The notes: generated by a model from the sequence alone, not told the origin. DNA of 22,751 nucleotides from Actinomycetota bacterium (GCA_005885325.1 VAYX01000031.1:1-22751); one strand, 5' to 3'. Shown: positions 1 through 7,978, counted from the stretch's first letter. Numbers and translations: made by a program.

Positions 1-800
1 CTCTGGGCGATGGCCGAGAAGACATCGTCACCGTTCGCCCGGACCACGCGCTTCACGTTCTCGGCGGACTGGACCTCCACGTCCGCCCGCATGTCCTCCG
101 GCACGCCCGTGACGTCGATCGCGTTCACGTCCATGTGGCCGGCCAGCCAGGGCACGAGCTCCCTGGTGAAGCCAGTGAGGACGTTGATGACACCGCCCGG
201 CACGTCCGAGGTGGCGACCACCTCGGTGAGCGTGACGGCCGGGAACGGCGCCTTCTCACTCGCGAGGACCACCGCGGCGTTGCCGGAGACGATGGCCGGC
301 GCAAGACGCGAGACGAGCCCCAGGAGGGCCTGGTCCTCCGGCGCCACGATCCCGACCACCCCGGTGGGCTCGGGGATCGTGAAGTTGAAGTACGGCCCGG
401 CCACCGGGTTCGTCGCCCCGAGCACCTGGTGGACCTTGTCGGCCCATCCCGCGTACCACACCCATCGGTCGATCGCGGCGCTCGTTCCGCGGGCGGGGTC
501 GGCGGCGCCGGCGTCGGCCAGCTCCCGCTCGAACTGCCCGCGGCGGCCCTCCATCAGCTCGGCCACCCGATACAGGATCTGGCCCCGGTTGGAGGCCGTC
601 CTCGCCCCCCACTCGGCCGGGGCGGTGCGGGCGGCGCGGACCGCGTCGCGGAGGTCCTTTCGCGACGCTCGCGCAGCCCACGCCAGCAGCCGCCCGTCCT
701 GCGCGTGCACCTCGTAGCTGCGACCGGATTCGCTGCGGGCGAACTCGCCGCCGATGAACAGCTTCGCGGTACGGCGAACGGGCACGCGCTCCTCGCTCAC
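1..800 (-). CDS. Degenerate aldehyde dehydrogenase-family protein, probably non-catalytic (3' end outside window)
   Basis: The N-terminal 266 residues are in the window; the gene runs off the left edge. The GTG start at 800 overlaps the upstream aldehyde dehydrogenase stop as GTGA (797-800), which implies translational coupling. The fold is recognisable: an N-terminal KLFIGGEF strand, a YAGWADK segment near residue 125, and PGGVINVLTG near residue 210. The catalytic signatures are eroded. The cofactor-binding Lys of the usual VVLK is replaced in VVLAS, FTGST reads VTGVP, and the segment aligning with the general-base motif LELGGK reads VVRANGDD, so the catalytic Glu is lost. The Cys region lies beyond the edge. 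Inference: a pseudo-enzyme partner of the adjacent catalytic ALDH, comparable with the non-catalytic second domain of ALDH16. Membership of the ALDH superfamily is secure; function is not. Confidence 0.85.
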   Translation of the reverse strand, partial: MSEERVPVRRTAKLFIGGEFARSESGRSYEVHAQDGRLLAWAARASRKDLRDAVRAARTAPAEWGARTASNRGQILYRVAELMEGRRGQFERELADAGAADPARGTSAAIDRWVWYAGWADKVHQVLGATNPVAGPYFNFTIPEPTGVVGIVAPEDQALLGLVSRLAPAIVSGNAAVVLASEKAPFPAVTLTEVVATSDVPGGVINVLTGFTRELVPWLAGHMDVNAIDVTGVPEDMRADVEVQSAENVKRVVRANGDDVFSAIAQ

Positions 801-2254
801 TCACCGCCTCCATCGAAGTCCAGGTACGGCTCCAGGCCGTGGATCCCGCCCTCCCGGCCGAACCCGCTCTCCTTGTACCCGCCGAACGGCGAGGACGGAT
901 CGAACCGGTTGAACGTGTTCGCCCACACCACGCCGGCCTCCATCCGCTCGGCCATCCACAGGATCCGCGAGCCCTTGTCGGTCCAGATCCCGGCGGACAG
1001 GCCGTACGGGGTGTTGTTGGCCTTCTCCACGGCCTCGGCCGGCGTTCGAAACGTGAGGATGGACAGGACCGGCCCGAAGATCTCCTCCCGGGCGATGCGG
1101 TGGGACTGCGACACGTTCGTGAACAGCGTTGGGCGGAACCAGAAGCCGCGCTCGGGCAGGTTGCACTCCGGTTGGTACATCTCGGCGCCCTCCTGGACGC
1201 CCGACGCCACGAGCTCCTCGATCTTCTGGAGCTGCTGCCGGGAGTTGATCGCGCCGACGTCGGTGTTCTTGTCTAGCGGGTCGCCCACCCGGAGCGTCTG
1301 GAGCCGGTCCTTCAGCTTGTCCAGGAGCGGCTCGAACACCGGCTCCTGCACGAGGAGTCGGGACCCGGCGCAGCACACATGGCCCTGGTTGAAGAAGATC
1401 CCGTTGATCACGCCCTCCACGGCCTGGTCGAGCGTCGCGTCGTCGAACACGATGTTCGCGGCCTTGCCCCCCAGCTCGAGCGTGAGCCGCTTGCCCGTCC
1501 CGGCCAGGGCGCGCCGGATGACCTTGCCCACCTCGGTGGAGCCGGTGAACGCCACCTTGTTCACGTCGGGATGGGTGACCACGAGCGAGCCGGTCTCCCC
1601 GGCGCCGGTCACGATGTTCACCACCCCCGGCGGCAGCTCGACGTCCTGCATCACCTGCTTCAGCACGACGGTGTTGCCGGTGGCGAGCGCCGGCGCGATC
1701 TTCCACGCCGCCATGAGGATGGGGAAGTTCCACGGGATCACCTGTCCGGCCACGCCGAGCGGGTGAGGGCGGCGGTTGGGGAAGGCGTACTCGAGCTTGT
1801 CCGCCCATCCGGCGTAATAGAAGAAGTGGGCCGCGGCGAGCGGCAGGTCCACGTCGCGCGACTCCTTGATGGGCTTGCCGCCGTCCATCGACTCCAGCAC
1901 TGCGAACTCGCGCGCGCGCTCCTGGAGCGCGCGCGCGATCCGGAAGATGAACTTGGCCCGCTCGGCGCCGGGGAGCTCCCGCCAGTACTTCTCGTGGGCG
2001 TCGCGGGCCGCCTTCACGGCGAGGTCGACGTCCTCCGGGCCGGCCTCGGCCACCTCGGCCAACGTCTCCTCGGTGGCCGGGTTGATGGTCTGGAAGTACT
2101 TCCCCGATTTCGGCTCGACGAAGTCCCCGCCGATGAACAGGCCGTACCGGTCCTCGAGCCGGACGATGTCGGTCGACTCGGGGGCGGTGGCGTACTCCCA
2201 GACCGGCTCTCGCCGCTCCGGCGCCTCCCGCTCCCGCTTCTCGATCTTGGCCAT
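797..2254 (-). CDS. NAD(P)-dependent aldehyde dehydrogenase (485 aa)
   Basis: Oxidises an aldehyde to the acid in the cytoplasm. Position after deoC suggests acetaldehyde from deoxyribose-5-phosphate cleavage as one substrate (inference). Visible motifs: FIGGDFVEPKSGK near residue 30, PWNFPILMAAWK, FTGSTEVGK, general-base Glu260 in LELGGK, nucleophile Cys294 in NQGHVCCAGSR, EEIFGPV, and C-terminal FGGYKESGFGREGG. Glu260 and Cys294 are 34 apart, as in typical family members. The start is ATG at 2254, only 2 bp after the deoC stop; I see no good Shine-Dalgarno, so coupling to deoC is likely. Oddity: between Lys199 (VVLK) and PPGVVN there are only 8 residues where the family has about 21. This loses the stretch that normally carries the Glu contacting the adenosine ribose of NAD. 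See the separate finding. Confidence 0.95.
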   Translation of the reverse strand: MAKIEKREREAPERREPVWEYATAPESTDIVRLEDRYGLFIGGDFVEPKSGKYFQTINPATEETLAEVAEAGPEDVDLAVKAARDAHEKYWRELPGAERAKFIFRIARALQERAREFAVLESMDGGKPIKESRDVDLPLAAAHFFYYAGWADKLEYAFPNRRPHPLGVAGQVIPWNFPILMAAWKIAPALATGNTVVLKQVMQDVELPPGVVNIVTGAGETGSLVVTHPDVNKVAFTGSTEVGKVIRRALAGTGKRLTLELGGKAANIVFDDATLDQAVEGVINGIFFNQGHVCCAGSRLLVQEPVFEPLLDKLKDRLQTLRVGDPLDKNTDVGAINSRQQLQKIEELVASGVQEGAEMYQPECNLPERGFWFRPTLFTNVSQSHRIAREEIFGPVLSILTFRTPAEAVEKANNTPYGLSAGIWTDKGSRILWMAERMEAGVVWANTFNRFDPSSPFGGYKESGFGREGGIHGLEPYLDFDGGGE

Positions 2255-2256
2255 CG

Positions 2257-3216
2257 TCAGTCGATCGTGTAGTAGTCGGGGCTCTGGTACCTGCCGGTCC
2301 GCTCCTTGTCGATCTGCATCAGCACGTCGTTCAGGAGCGTCGACGCGCCGATGCGGAACAGGTCTGGCGTCATCCACTCCGAACCGAGCGTCTCGTACAC
2401 CAGCACGAGGTACTGGATGGCCTGCTTGGACTGTCGGATCCCGCCGGCCACCTTGACGCCGACCCGGCGGCCGGTCTCGTGGAAGAACTCCCGGGCCGCC
2501 TCCATCATGCACAGGGCCGCGGGGAGGGTGGCTGCCGGCTGGATCTTCCCCGTCGAGGTCTTGATGAAATCGGCTCCCGCCGCCATGGCCAGGACCGAGG
2601 CCTGCCGGATCCGGTCGTAGGATCCGAGCTCCCCGGTCTCCAGGATCACCTTCAGATGCGTCTCGCCGGCGGCCTCGCGTGCCGCCACCAGCTCCTCGAA
2701 AGCCAGGGCGTACTGCCCACCGAGGAACAGCGAGCGGTTCAGGACGATGTCGATCTCGTCGGCGCCGAGCTCGACGACCTCGCGGACCTCCCGCAGCCGG
2801 GCATCGAGCGGCCCGAGGCCGCTGGGGAACCCGCCGGCGACGGATGCCACCTTCACGCCGGTGTTCTTCAGCTGGCCCGCGGCGACGGGAACCAGGTGCG
2901 GGTAGATGCAGACGGCGGCCACCGATGGGATGGACGGTTCCACCGGGTTCGGCCGAACGGCCTTCGCGCACATCGCCACGATCTTGCCGGTCGTGTCGGA
3001 GCCCTCGAGGGTGGTGAGGTCCATGGACCGGATGGCCAGGTCCAGGGCCCACAGCTTGGAGTCACGCTTGATCGAACGCTTGGCCAGCGATGCGGCCCGT
3101 TCCTCCAGCCCCACGGCATCCACCGCCGAGGCCCGGGCCACCAGTCGTGCCGCTTCCTTCGCGGTGAACCGGACGATGGTTGGGTGGCGCCGTTCGATCT
3201 CGGCGGCCTGCGACAT
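2257..3216 (-). CDS. deoC: Deoxyribose-phosphate aldolase
   Basis: Cleaves 2-deoxy-D-ribose 5-phosphate to acetaldehyde and glyceraldehyde 3-phosphate in deoxynucleoside catabolism. It is a class I (Schiff-base) aldolase with a TIM-barrel fold. Seen: the Schiff-base Lys in FIKTSTGK (about residue 219), the second active-site Lys in GVKVAGGIR (about 255), and the Asp of EIDIVLN. At 319 aa it is longer than the short E. coli enzyme (about 259 aa), with extra N- and C-terminal sequence. I chose ATG at 3216 because a strong GAGGAGG ribosome binding site lies 8 nt upstream (3225-3231). The in-frame ATG at 3246 gives 10 more residues but has no such site. It lies 56 bp after cdd and 2 bp before the aldehyde dehydrogenase, consistent with one salvage module. 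Confidence 0.96.
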   Translation of the reverse strand: MSQAAEIERRHPTIVRFTAKEAARLVARASAVDAVGLEERAASLAKRSIKRDSKLWALDLAIRSMDLTTLEGSDTTGKIVAMCAKAVRPNPVEPSIPSVAAVCIYPHLVPVAAGQLKNTGVKVASVAGGFPSGLGPLDARLREVREVVELGADEIDIVLNRSLFLGGQYALAFEELVAAREAAGETHLKVILETGELGSYDRIRQASVLAMAAGADFIKTSTGKIQPAATLPAALCMMEAAREFFHETGRRVGVKVAGGIRQSKQAIQYLVLVYETLGSEWMTPDLFRIGASTLLNDVLMQIDKERTGRYQSPDYYTID

Positions 3217-3224
3217 CCGCGGAG

Positions 3225-3231
3225 CCTCCTC
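3225..3231 (-). promoter_or_regulatory. Shine-Dalgarno site deciding the deoC start
   Basis: On the minus strand the sequence reads GAGGAGG, 8 nt before the ATG at 3216. It lies downstream of the alternative ATG at 3246, so it argues for the shorter protein. Confidence 0.75.
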
Positions 3232-3272
3232 AGCAGGGAAAGCCATGGTAGCCGAATCCCCGAAACCGCCGG

Positions 3273-3659
3273 CTAGCGGTGCGGGTCCGGGCCGAACGAG
3301 TCCGGGCCGAAGGCGTCGGGGATGAGGTCTTCCAGCGCCCAGGCGACCCGCTCACCGCTCGTGGTCTGGGACACGACCAGCGAATCCGGTCCGAACTCCC
3401 AGAGGACTTGGCGGCACCCACCGCACGGGGGTGTCGGGCGCGCCGCATCGGTCACCACCGCGATGCAATCGATCCTTCGTTCCCCGGCCGCCACGGCCGC
3501 CCCCACGGCGTTTCGCTCCGCGCACATGCCGAGTGGGTACGACGCGTTCTCCATGTTCACGCCGGTGAACACGCGATCCCCGGCCAGGACCGCCGCCCCC
3601 ACGTGGAACTCGCTGTACGGCGCGTAGGCATTGGTGCGCACCTCCGCGGCCGCCGCCAC
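3273..3659 (-). CDS. cdd: Cytidine deaminase (start uncertain)
   Basis: Hydrolytic deamination of cytidine/deoxycytidine to uridine/deoxyuridine; small homotetrameric Zn enzyme type. Visible: NAYAPYSEFHVGAA near the N-terminus, NMENASYP substrate-loop motif, Zn ligand Cys46 with catalytic Glu48 in CAERNAV, and Zn ligands Cys79 and Cys82 in PCGGCRQV. The annotated GTG at 3659 is the only standard start near the expected position, but it cuts into the first helix. The open frame continues upstream with plausible residues (NEQIDEL before VAAAAEV) and no ATG, GTG or TTG there, so a non-standard start or a small sequence error is possible. The C-terminus carries a short tandem repeat (FGPDSFGPDP). 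The start lies 28 bp past the stop of the CBS membrane-protein gene. Confidence 0.93.
   Translation of the reverse strand: MAAAAEVRTNAYAPYSEFHVGAAVLAGDRVFTGVNMENASYPLGMCAERNAVGAAVAAGERRIDCIAVVTDAARPTPPCGGCRQVLWEFGPDSLVVSQTTSGERVAWALEDLIPDAFGPDSFGPDPHR
3285..3311. repeat. Two-copy 12-bp direct repeat at the cdd 3' end
   Basis: GTCCGGGCCGAA occurs at 3285-3296 and again at 3300-3311, a 15-bp period. It encodes the repeated FGPD in the Cdd tail, probably a small in-frame tandem duplication. Confidence 0.8.
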
Positions 3660-3687
3660 CAGCTCGTCGATCTGTTCGTTCGGCGGC

Positions 3688-4974
3688 TTACCCAGCGGTC
3701 GCTCCAGCGGGGCTCGGCTGTTCTGCCTCCTGGGGCTTGCGCGTGATCAGCACCTTGGCGATCCGCCGCCCGTTCACCTTCTCCGCCTTGAACACGAGGT
3801 TCTGGTACGTGACCTCCTCGCCCTGCTCCGGTATGGAGCCGAGCAGCCCGAGCATCAGGCCGCCGACCGTGTCCCATTCCTCGTCGGGGAGCTCCGAGTC
3901 GAGGAGCTCGTTCACCTCGCCGATCCCCAGCCTTCCGTCCACGCGGTACACGCCGTTCCCCAGATCGACGACGGGAGGCTCCTCCCGGTCGTACTCGTCG
4001 GTGATCTCCCCGACGAGCTCCTCCAACAGGTCCTCCAACGTGACCAGGCCGGAGACCGAGCCGTACTCGTCGGTGACCAGCGCGATGTGGAACTTCTCCT
4101 GCTGCATCTCCCGCAGCAGGTCGGCCACCTTCTTGGACTCCGGCACGAAGTGGGCGGGCCGAACGATGTCGGTGAGCGGCATCTCGGCCTTGCCCTGGTA
4201 CAGGGCCTTCAGCACGTCCTTGGCGAATACGAACCCGACGACGTTGTCCAGGTCCTCCTGGAACACGGGGATCCGGGAGAACCCGTGCCGGAGCACGAGC
4301 GCCTGGACGTCGCGGAGGGTCTTGTCGGCCTCGATGGCCACGATGTCGGGCCGCGGCACCATGACCTCACGGACGATCGTGTCACCGAACTCGAAGATCG
4401 AGTGGATGAGCTCCTTCTCCTCCTCCTCGATCTGCTCCTCGTCCGAGGCAACCTCGGCGAGCGCTCGGATCTCGTTCTCCGTGATGAACGGACCCTGGGG
4501 CAGGCCCTTGCCGGGCATGATGACGTTGGCCAGCTTCACCAGCCCGGACGCGAGTGGCCCCACCAGCCTGCCCAGCGCGACGATCAGCGGCGCGAGCACC
4601 AGCGCCACGCGGTCCGTCTGCTGGATGGCGAACGTCTTGGGCGTCACCTCGGCGAACACGAACAGCAGGATGGTCATCGCGATCGTCGCGACGATCTCGC
4701 CTGCCCCGTGGAAGTGGCGCACCGCGAAGGACGTGGCGATGGTGGTGCCGCCGATGGTGGCGAGGAGTGTGAGGAGCAGCACCACGTTCAGGTACGACGC
4801 CGGGTTGTCGGCGATCTTCGCCAGCGAGCCGGAGCCGCGTCGCTTCTCCTCGGCGAACCGGTACGCACGGACCCGGTTCACCCGCGTGATCGACACCTCG
4901 GAGGCCCCGAGCACGCCCACGGCCGCGATGAGCAACGCGATCACGAACAGCTGGAACCAGTCGCCACCGGTCAC
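3688..4974 (-). CDS. CNNM/CorC-type membrane protein with CBS pair (HlyC/CorC family)
   Basis: An inner-membrane protein of the family linked to Mg2+/Co2+ homeostasis; the transported ion cannot be told from sequence. Order: a DUF21/CNNM membrane domain with hydrophobic stretches near residues 6-24, 58-80, 90-108 and 120-150, including ASEVSITRVNR and AEVTPKTFA; a cytoplasmic CBS pair at about 199-325 (MVPRPDIVAIE, TDEYGSVSGLVTLEDLLEELVG); and a CorC_HlyC C-terminal domain at about 340-415. The GTG start at 4974 overlaps the ybeY stop as GTGA (4971-4974). This start is preferred over the ORF-maximal one at 5013, which would add a non-membrane leader inside ybeY. 428 aa is normal for the family. 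The ybeY-corC-cdd order is conserved in many Gram-positive bacteria. Confidence 0.93.
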   Translation of the reverse strand: MTGGDWFQLFVIALLIAAVGVLGASEVSITRVNRVRAYRFAEEKRRGSGSLAKIADNPASYLNVVLLLTLLATIGGTTIATSFAVRHFHGAGEIVATIAMTILLFVFAEVTPKTFAIQQTDRVALVLAPLIVALGRLVGPLASGLVKLANVIMPGKGLPQGPFITENEIRALAEVASDEEQIEEEEKELIHSIFEFGDTIVREVMVPRPDIVAIEADKTLRDVQALVLRHGFSRIPVFQEDLDNVVGFVFAKDVLKALYQGKAEMPLTDIVRPAHFVPESKKVADLLREMQQEKFHIALVTDEYGSVSGLVTLEDLLEELVGEITDEYDREEPPVVDLGNGVYRVDGRLGIGEVNELLDSELPDEEWDTVGGLMLGLLGSIPEQGEEVTYQNLVFKAEKVNGRRIAKVLITRKPQEAEQPSPAGATAG

Positions 4975-5405
4975 GAAACCCGCACCCCCGCGTACCGCTC
5001 CTGCTTGGCCCACATCTCGGCCCGGTCGGCCTCGTCCTCGTGGTCGTGCCCTAGGAGGTGCAGGATCCCGTGGACCAGGAGGAGGCGGAGCTCCGATGAC
5101 GGATCGTCGGGACGGTTGGCGGCGGCCACCGCAGGCGCGATCACCACGTCGCCCAGCACCCGCACCCCGTCCTCTCCGGTCTCATCGAGGGGAAAGGACA
5201 ACACGTCGGTGGGGCCCTCTTCGGCGAGGTAGGTCCGGTGGAGGTCGGCCATCTCCTCCACCGTCACGAACGAGACCGAGAGCTCCGACCGGGCTTCGCC
5301 CTCGGCCTCCAGCGTGGTTCGAGCCAGGTCCACCAGGCTATGGTGGTCCAGGGGCTCGCCCTGCCGGTCGGAGACGAGGATCCTCGGAGGTTGGTCGTCA
5401 GTCAT
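4971..5405 (-). CDS. ybeY: Endoribonuclease YbeY (rRNA maturation factor)
   Basis: A single-strand-specific, metal-dependent endoribonuclease acting in 16S rRNA 3'-end maturation and ribosome quality control. The hallmark HGILHLLGHDH is at residues 112-122; its three His residues fit the H-x3-H-x5-H zinc site. The TDVLSFPLDE motif about 50 residues earlier is also typical. Length is 144 aa, close to the family norm. The start ATG at 5405 overlaps the phoH 3' end by 8 nt and its stop overlaps the start of the CBS membrane-protein gene. The conserved phoH-ybeY pairing supports the call. Confidence 0.96.
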   Translation of the reverse strand: MTDDQPPRILVSDRQGEPLDHHSLVDLARTTLEAEGEARSELSVSFVTVEEMADLHRTYLAEEGPTDVLSFPLDETGEDGVRVLGDVVIAPAVAAANRPDDPSSELRLLLVHGILHLLGHDHEDEADRAEMWAKQERYAGVRVS

Positions 5406-6495
5406 CGGCGCCGGCCGCCCGCTTCTCCCCGAACAAGCGGTAGGCCTCCACGATGTCCTGCACGATCTTGTGACGGACGACGTCGCGCGCCCCGAGGTGG
5501 CAGAACTCGATCCCCTCGATGCCGGAGAGGATGTCCTGCACGATCACCAGGCCGGATCCATGTCCGTTCGGCAGGTCGATCTGTGTCACGTCGCCGTTCA
5601 CCACGGCCTTGGAGCCGAACCCCAGGCGCGTCAGGAACATCTTCATCTGCTCCGGCGTGGTGTTCTGGGCCTCGTCCAGGATGATGAACGAGTCATTAAC
5701 CGTTCTTCCCCGCATGAATGCGAGCGGCGCCACCTCCACCGTCCCCCGCTCCATCAGCCGGGGCAGGGACTCCGCACCGGTCATCTCGAACAGCGCGTCG
5801 TACAGCGGCTTCATGTACGGATCGATCTTCTCGTACAGCGTGCCGGGGAGGAACCCGAGTCGCTCTCCGGCCTCCACGGCCGGGCGGGTGAGGATGATGC
5901 GCGACACCATCTTGTCCTGGAGGGCCCGGACCGCGGTGGCCACCGCGAGGTAGGTCTTGCCGGTCCCCGCCGGGCCGATCGCGAACGTGAGCGTGGCCCG
6001 GCGCATCGCGTCGACGTATTGCTTCTGCCCCAGGGTCTTCGGCGAGATGCCCCGGCCCCGCCCGGTGAGGAGCACGTCGCCGAGCACGTCGGTGGGCTTG
6101 GCCTCGTTCCCTTTGATGAGCTCGATGGATCGGCCGACCGACGACGCGGTCAGGTCGTGTCCTCGCTGGAGCAGCGAGAGGAGCTCCTCGAAGAGGACGC
6201 CGACTCGTTCGGCCTCCTCCTCCGGCCCGGTGATGGTGATCTCGTTCCCTCGGACCACGATCACGGAGTCGAAGGCGGCCTCGATGAGCTTGAGCAGCTC
6301 GTCACGCTGCCCGAGGAGGGCGACCATGGACTGGTCGCCGGGGACCAGGATCTTCACTTGGGTGGTGGCTCTCGCCAAAGTGCGGTCTTCGGAGGGTGGA
6401 CCCCCCGTTCCTCCCTGTTGGCCGGTTGGTGGACCGTTGCAAAAGGGGTCGTCACCTGACGACCCCAGCTGAACCACGATTGTACCGTGAGGCAC
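5398..6495 (-). CDS. phoH: PhoH-family ATPase
   Basis: A cytoplasmic P-loop ATPase related to helicase N-terminal domains; members are implicated in RNA metabolism, often beside ybeY. Walker A GPAGTGKT is at residues 174-181 and the Walker B-like FIILDEAQNTT at about 270-280. A preceding KH-like segment contains VVRGNEITITGPEEE. LTRPAVEAGERLGFLPG is characteristic of PhoH. The start is uncertain. GTG at 6495 (chosen) gives 365 aa but has no clear Shine-Dalgarno and adds a low-complexity Gly/Pro leader (about residues 11-38). Conserved sequence begins near VKILVPGDQ at about residue 47, where TTG, GTG or ATG codons could also serve. It lies 12 bp after the HIT gene. Confidence 0.94.
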   Translation of the reverse strand: MPHGTIVVQLGSSGDDPFCNGPPTGQQGGTGGPPSEDRTLARATTQVKILVPGDQSMVALLGQRDELLKLIEAAFDSVIVVRGNEITITGPEEEAERVGVLFEELLSLLQRGHDLTASSVGRSIELIKGNEAKPTDVLGDVLLTGRGRGISPKTLGQKQYVDAMRRATLTFAIGPAGTGKTYLAVATAVRALQDKMVSRIILTRPAVEAGERLGFLPGTLYEKIDPYMKPLYDALFEMTGAESLPRLMERGTVEVAPLAFMRGRTVNDSFIILDEAQNTTPEQMKMFLTRLGFGSKAVVNGDVTQIDLPNGHGSGLVIVQDILSGIEGIEFCHLGARDVVRHKIVQDIVEAYRLFGEKRAAGADD

Positions 6496-6507
6496 CGAGG
6501 GCGGCGA

Positions 6508-6855
6508 CTAGCCGGGCGGCCACGCCATCCGCCTCCCTCCCAGCAGGTGGAAGTGGAGGTGGTGCACAGACTGTCCCGCGTCGGCCCCCGTGTTGGCCAC
6601 CAGACGCCATCCGGTGCGGTCCACGCCGTCGGCTCGGGCGAGCTGCACCGCCGCCTGGATCATCTCGACGAGCAGGGATTCGTGGCCCTCGCCGATCTCC
6701 TCCAGCGACCGCAGGTGCTCCTTCGGCACGAGGAGGATGTGCGTGGGTGCCTGTGGATTGATGTCCCGAAAGGCCACCACGTGCTCGGTCTGGCGAAGAA
6801 TCTGGGCCGGGACCTCCCCTGCGACGATGCGGCAGAACGGGCAGTCGGCGTCCAT
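6508..6855 (-). CDS. HIT-family (HINT-like) nucleotide hydrolase
   Basis: A histidine-triad protein, 115 aa, of the HINT branch that hydrolyses purine nucleoside phosphoramidates or related nucleotide conjugates; the physiological substrate is unknown. The triad HHLHFHLLGG starts at about residue 98 with His98, 99, 101 and 103. The N-terminal CPFCRIVAGEVPA and the PTHILLVPKEHLRSL strand are typical. ATG at 6855 has only a weak GGGTAGAG-like site. It lies between dnaJ (22 bp) and phoH (12 bp), a place where many Actinomycetota also carry rsmE, which is absent here. Confidence 0.95.
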   Translation of the reverse strand: MDADCPFCRIVAGEVPAQILRQTEHVVAFRDINPQAPTHILLVPKEHLRSLEEIGEGHESLLVEMIQAAVQLARADGVDRTGWRLVANTGADAGQSVHHLHFHLLGGRRMAWPPG

Positions 6856-6877
6856 GGACCGACTCTACCCAGCCCGG

Positions 6878-7978
6878 CTAGGTGGGGCGGCGGAGGTGGG
6901 CCCGCACGGCGGGCCCACCGCCGGCCGCCTCCCCTCGCATCTCGGCCAGCTCCTCGAGCAGCCTCCGCTGCTCCTTCCCCAGGTCTCTCGGGGTCCCCAC
7001 GTGGACCGTGAGATACAGGTCCCCACGGCCCCGCCGTCCAAGGTTCGGGATGCCCTTGCCCCGAAGGCGGATCACGGTCCCCGACTCCGTCCCTGGGCCG
7101 AGCTTCACCCGGTCCTCACCGTCCAGGGTCTCGACCTCGAGCTCGGCCCCCAGCGCGGCCTGTACCATCGGCACCTCCACGACCGCGAACAGGTCCTGGC
7201 CCCGGCGCTCGAACACCGGGCTCTCCTTGACCGCGATCGACAGGAACAGGTCCCCGGGCGGACCAGCCGCCCGGCCGGCGTGTCCCAGGCCCGGGACCCG
7301 AAGCTCCACGCCGTGCGCCACGCCCGCCGGAACGTCGACCGGGATGGTGCGTTCGGCTGCCACCCGCCCCTCACCCCGGCACCGCTCGCACTTCGCCTGG
7401 ATCTCCTGACCCGTCCCCTCGCACGTGGTGCAACCGCGGGCGGTCATCACCGTGCCGAAGATGCTGCGCCGGACCTCCTGGACCTGTCCGGTGCCGCCGC
7501 ATGTTCGGCACCTGGTGGGGGAGGTCCCGGGCTCCGCCCCGGAGCCCCCGCAGCGGTCGCAGGCTCGAAGGGCGTCCACCGTGACGTCCCGGCGGATCCC
7601 GAACGCGGCCTCCTCGAACGTGAGCAGGACGCCGGCCCGGAGGTCCTCCCCCCTTCGGGTTCGGCTCCTCGGGGTTGGCTCGCGGCGCCGCCCGAACGTC
7701 CCGGTGCCGAAGAACGCTTCGAAGATCTCGCTGATGTCGCCGAAGGGGAAGGCCTCGGGCCCACCCCCTCCGTACAGGTCGTACCGCTGTCGCTTGTCCG
7801 GGTCCGAAAGGATCTCGTAGGCCGCCGTGACCTCCTTGAACCGCTCCTCGGTCGCGGGATCGCCGCTCGAATCGGGATGGAGCTCGCGAGCCAGGCGGCG
7901 GTACGCCTTCCTGATCTCATCCTGCGTGGCCGTCCGCGGGAGGCCGAGGATCTCGTACAGGTCGCGGATGCCTGCCAT
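6878..7978 (-). CDS. dnaJ: Molecular chaperone DnaJ (Hsp40)
   Basis: Co-chaperone that delivers substrates to DnaK and stimulates its ATPase. It is a type I Hsp40. The J domain is at residues 6-70 with HPD at 34-36. A short Gly/Phe-like linker (GGGGPEAFPFGD) follows. The zinc domain at about 140-204 has four intact CxxCxGxG repeats (CDRCGGSG, CRTCGGTG, CTTCEGTG, CERCRGEG). The C-terminal substrate-binding domains contain GDLFLSIAVKESPVFERRG and GKGIPNLGRRGRGDLYL. The start ATG at 7978 lies 2 bp after the hrcA stop, so it is cotranscribed with the repressor and should be under CIRCE control. The lack of dnaK/grpE nearby and the hrcA-dnaJ pairing match the second, HrcA-linked dnaJ of many Actinomycetota. 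Confidence 0.97.
   Translation of the reverse strand: MAGIRDLYEILGLPRTATQDEIRKAYRRLARELHPDSSGDPATEERFKEVTAAYEILSDPDKRQRYDLYGGGGPEAFPFGDISEIFEAFFGTGTFGRRREPTPRSRTRRGEDLRAGVLLTFEEAAFGIRRDVTVDALRACDRCGGSGAEPGTSPTRCRTCGGTGQVQEVRRSIFGTVMTARGCTTCEGTGQEIQAKCERCRGEGRVAAERTIPVDVPAGVAHGVELRVPGLGHAGRAAGPPGDLFLSIAVKESPVFERRGQDLFAVVEVPMVQAALGAELEVETLDGEDRVKLGPGTESGTVIRLRGKGIPNLGRRGRGDLYLTVHVGTPRDLGKEQRRLLEELAEMRGEAAGGGPAVRAHLRRPT

Noticed and set aside
581..585. SMSKS instead of KMSKS in leucyl-tRNA synthetase (residue numbers; bases about 20947-20961)
   Set aside because: The first residue of this motif varies among class I synthetases and the catalytic second Lys is kept, so it is not evidence of inactivation.
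135..1766. 543-codon open frame on the plus strand opposite the aldehyde dehydrogenases
   Set aside because: Low-complexity Arg/Gly/Pro-rich product without family motifs; explained by GC-rich codon use of the real minus-strand genes.
797..3052. Aldehyde dehydrogenase frame extended to 751 codons
   Set aside because: The extension reads deoC in the wrong frame; the conserved ALDH N-terminus begins at ATG 2254, 2 bp after the deoC stop.
3217..3246. Longer deoC start at ATG 3246
   Set aside because: No ribosome binding site there, while the ATG at 3216 has a strong GAGGAGG 8 nt upstream.
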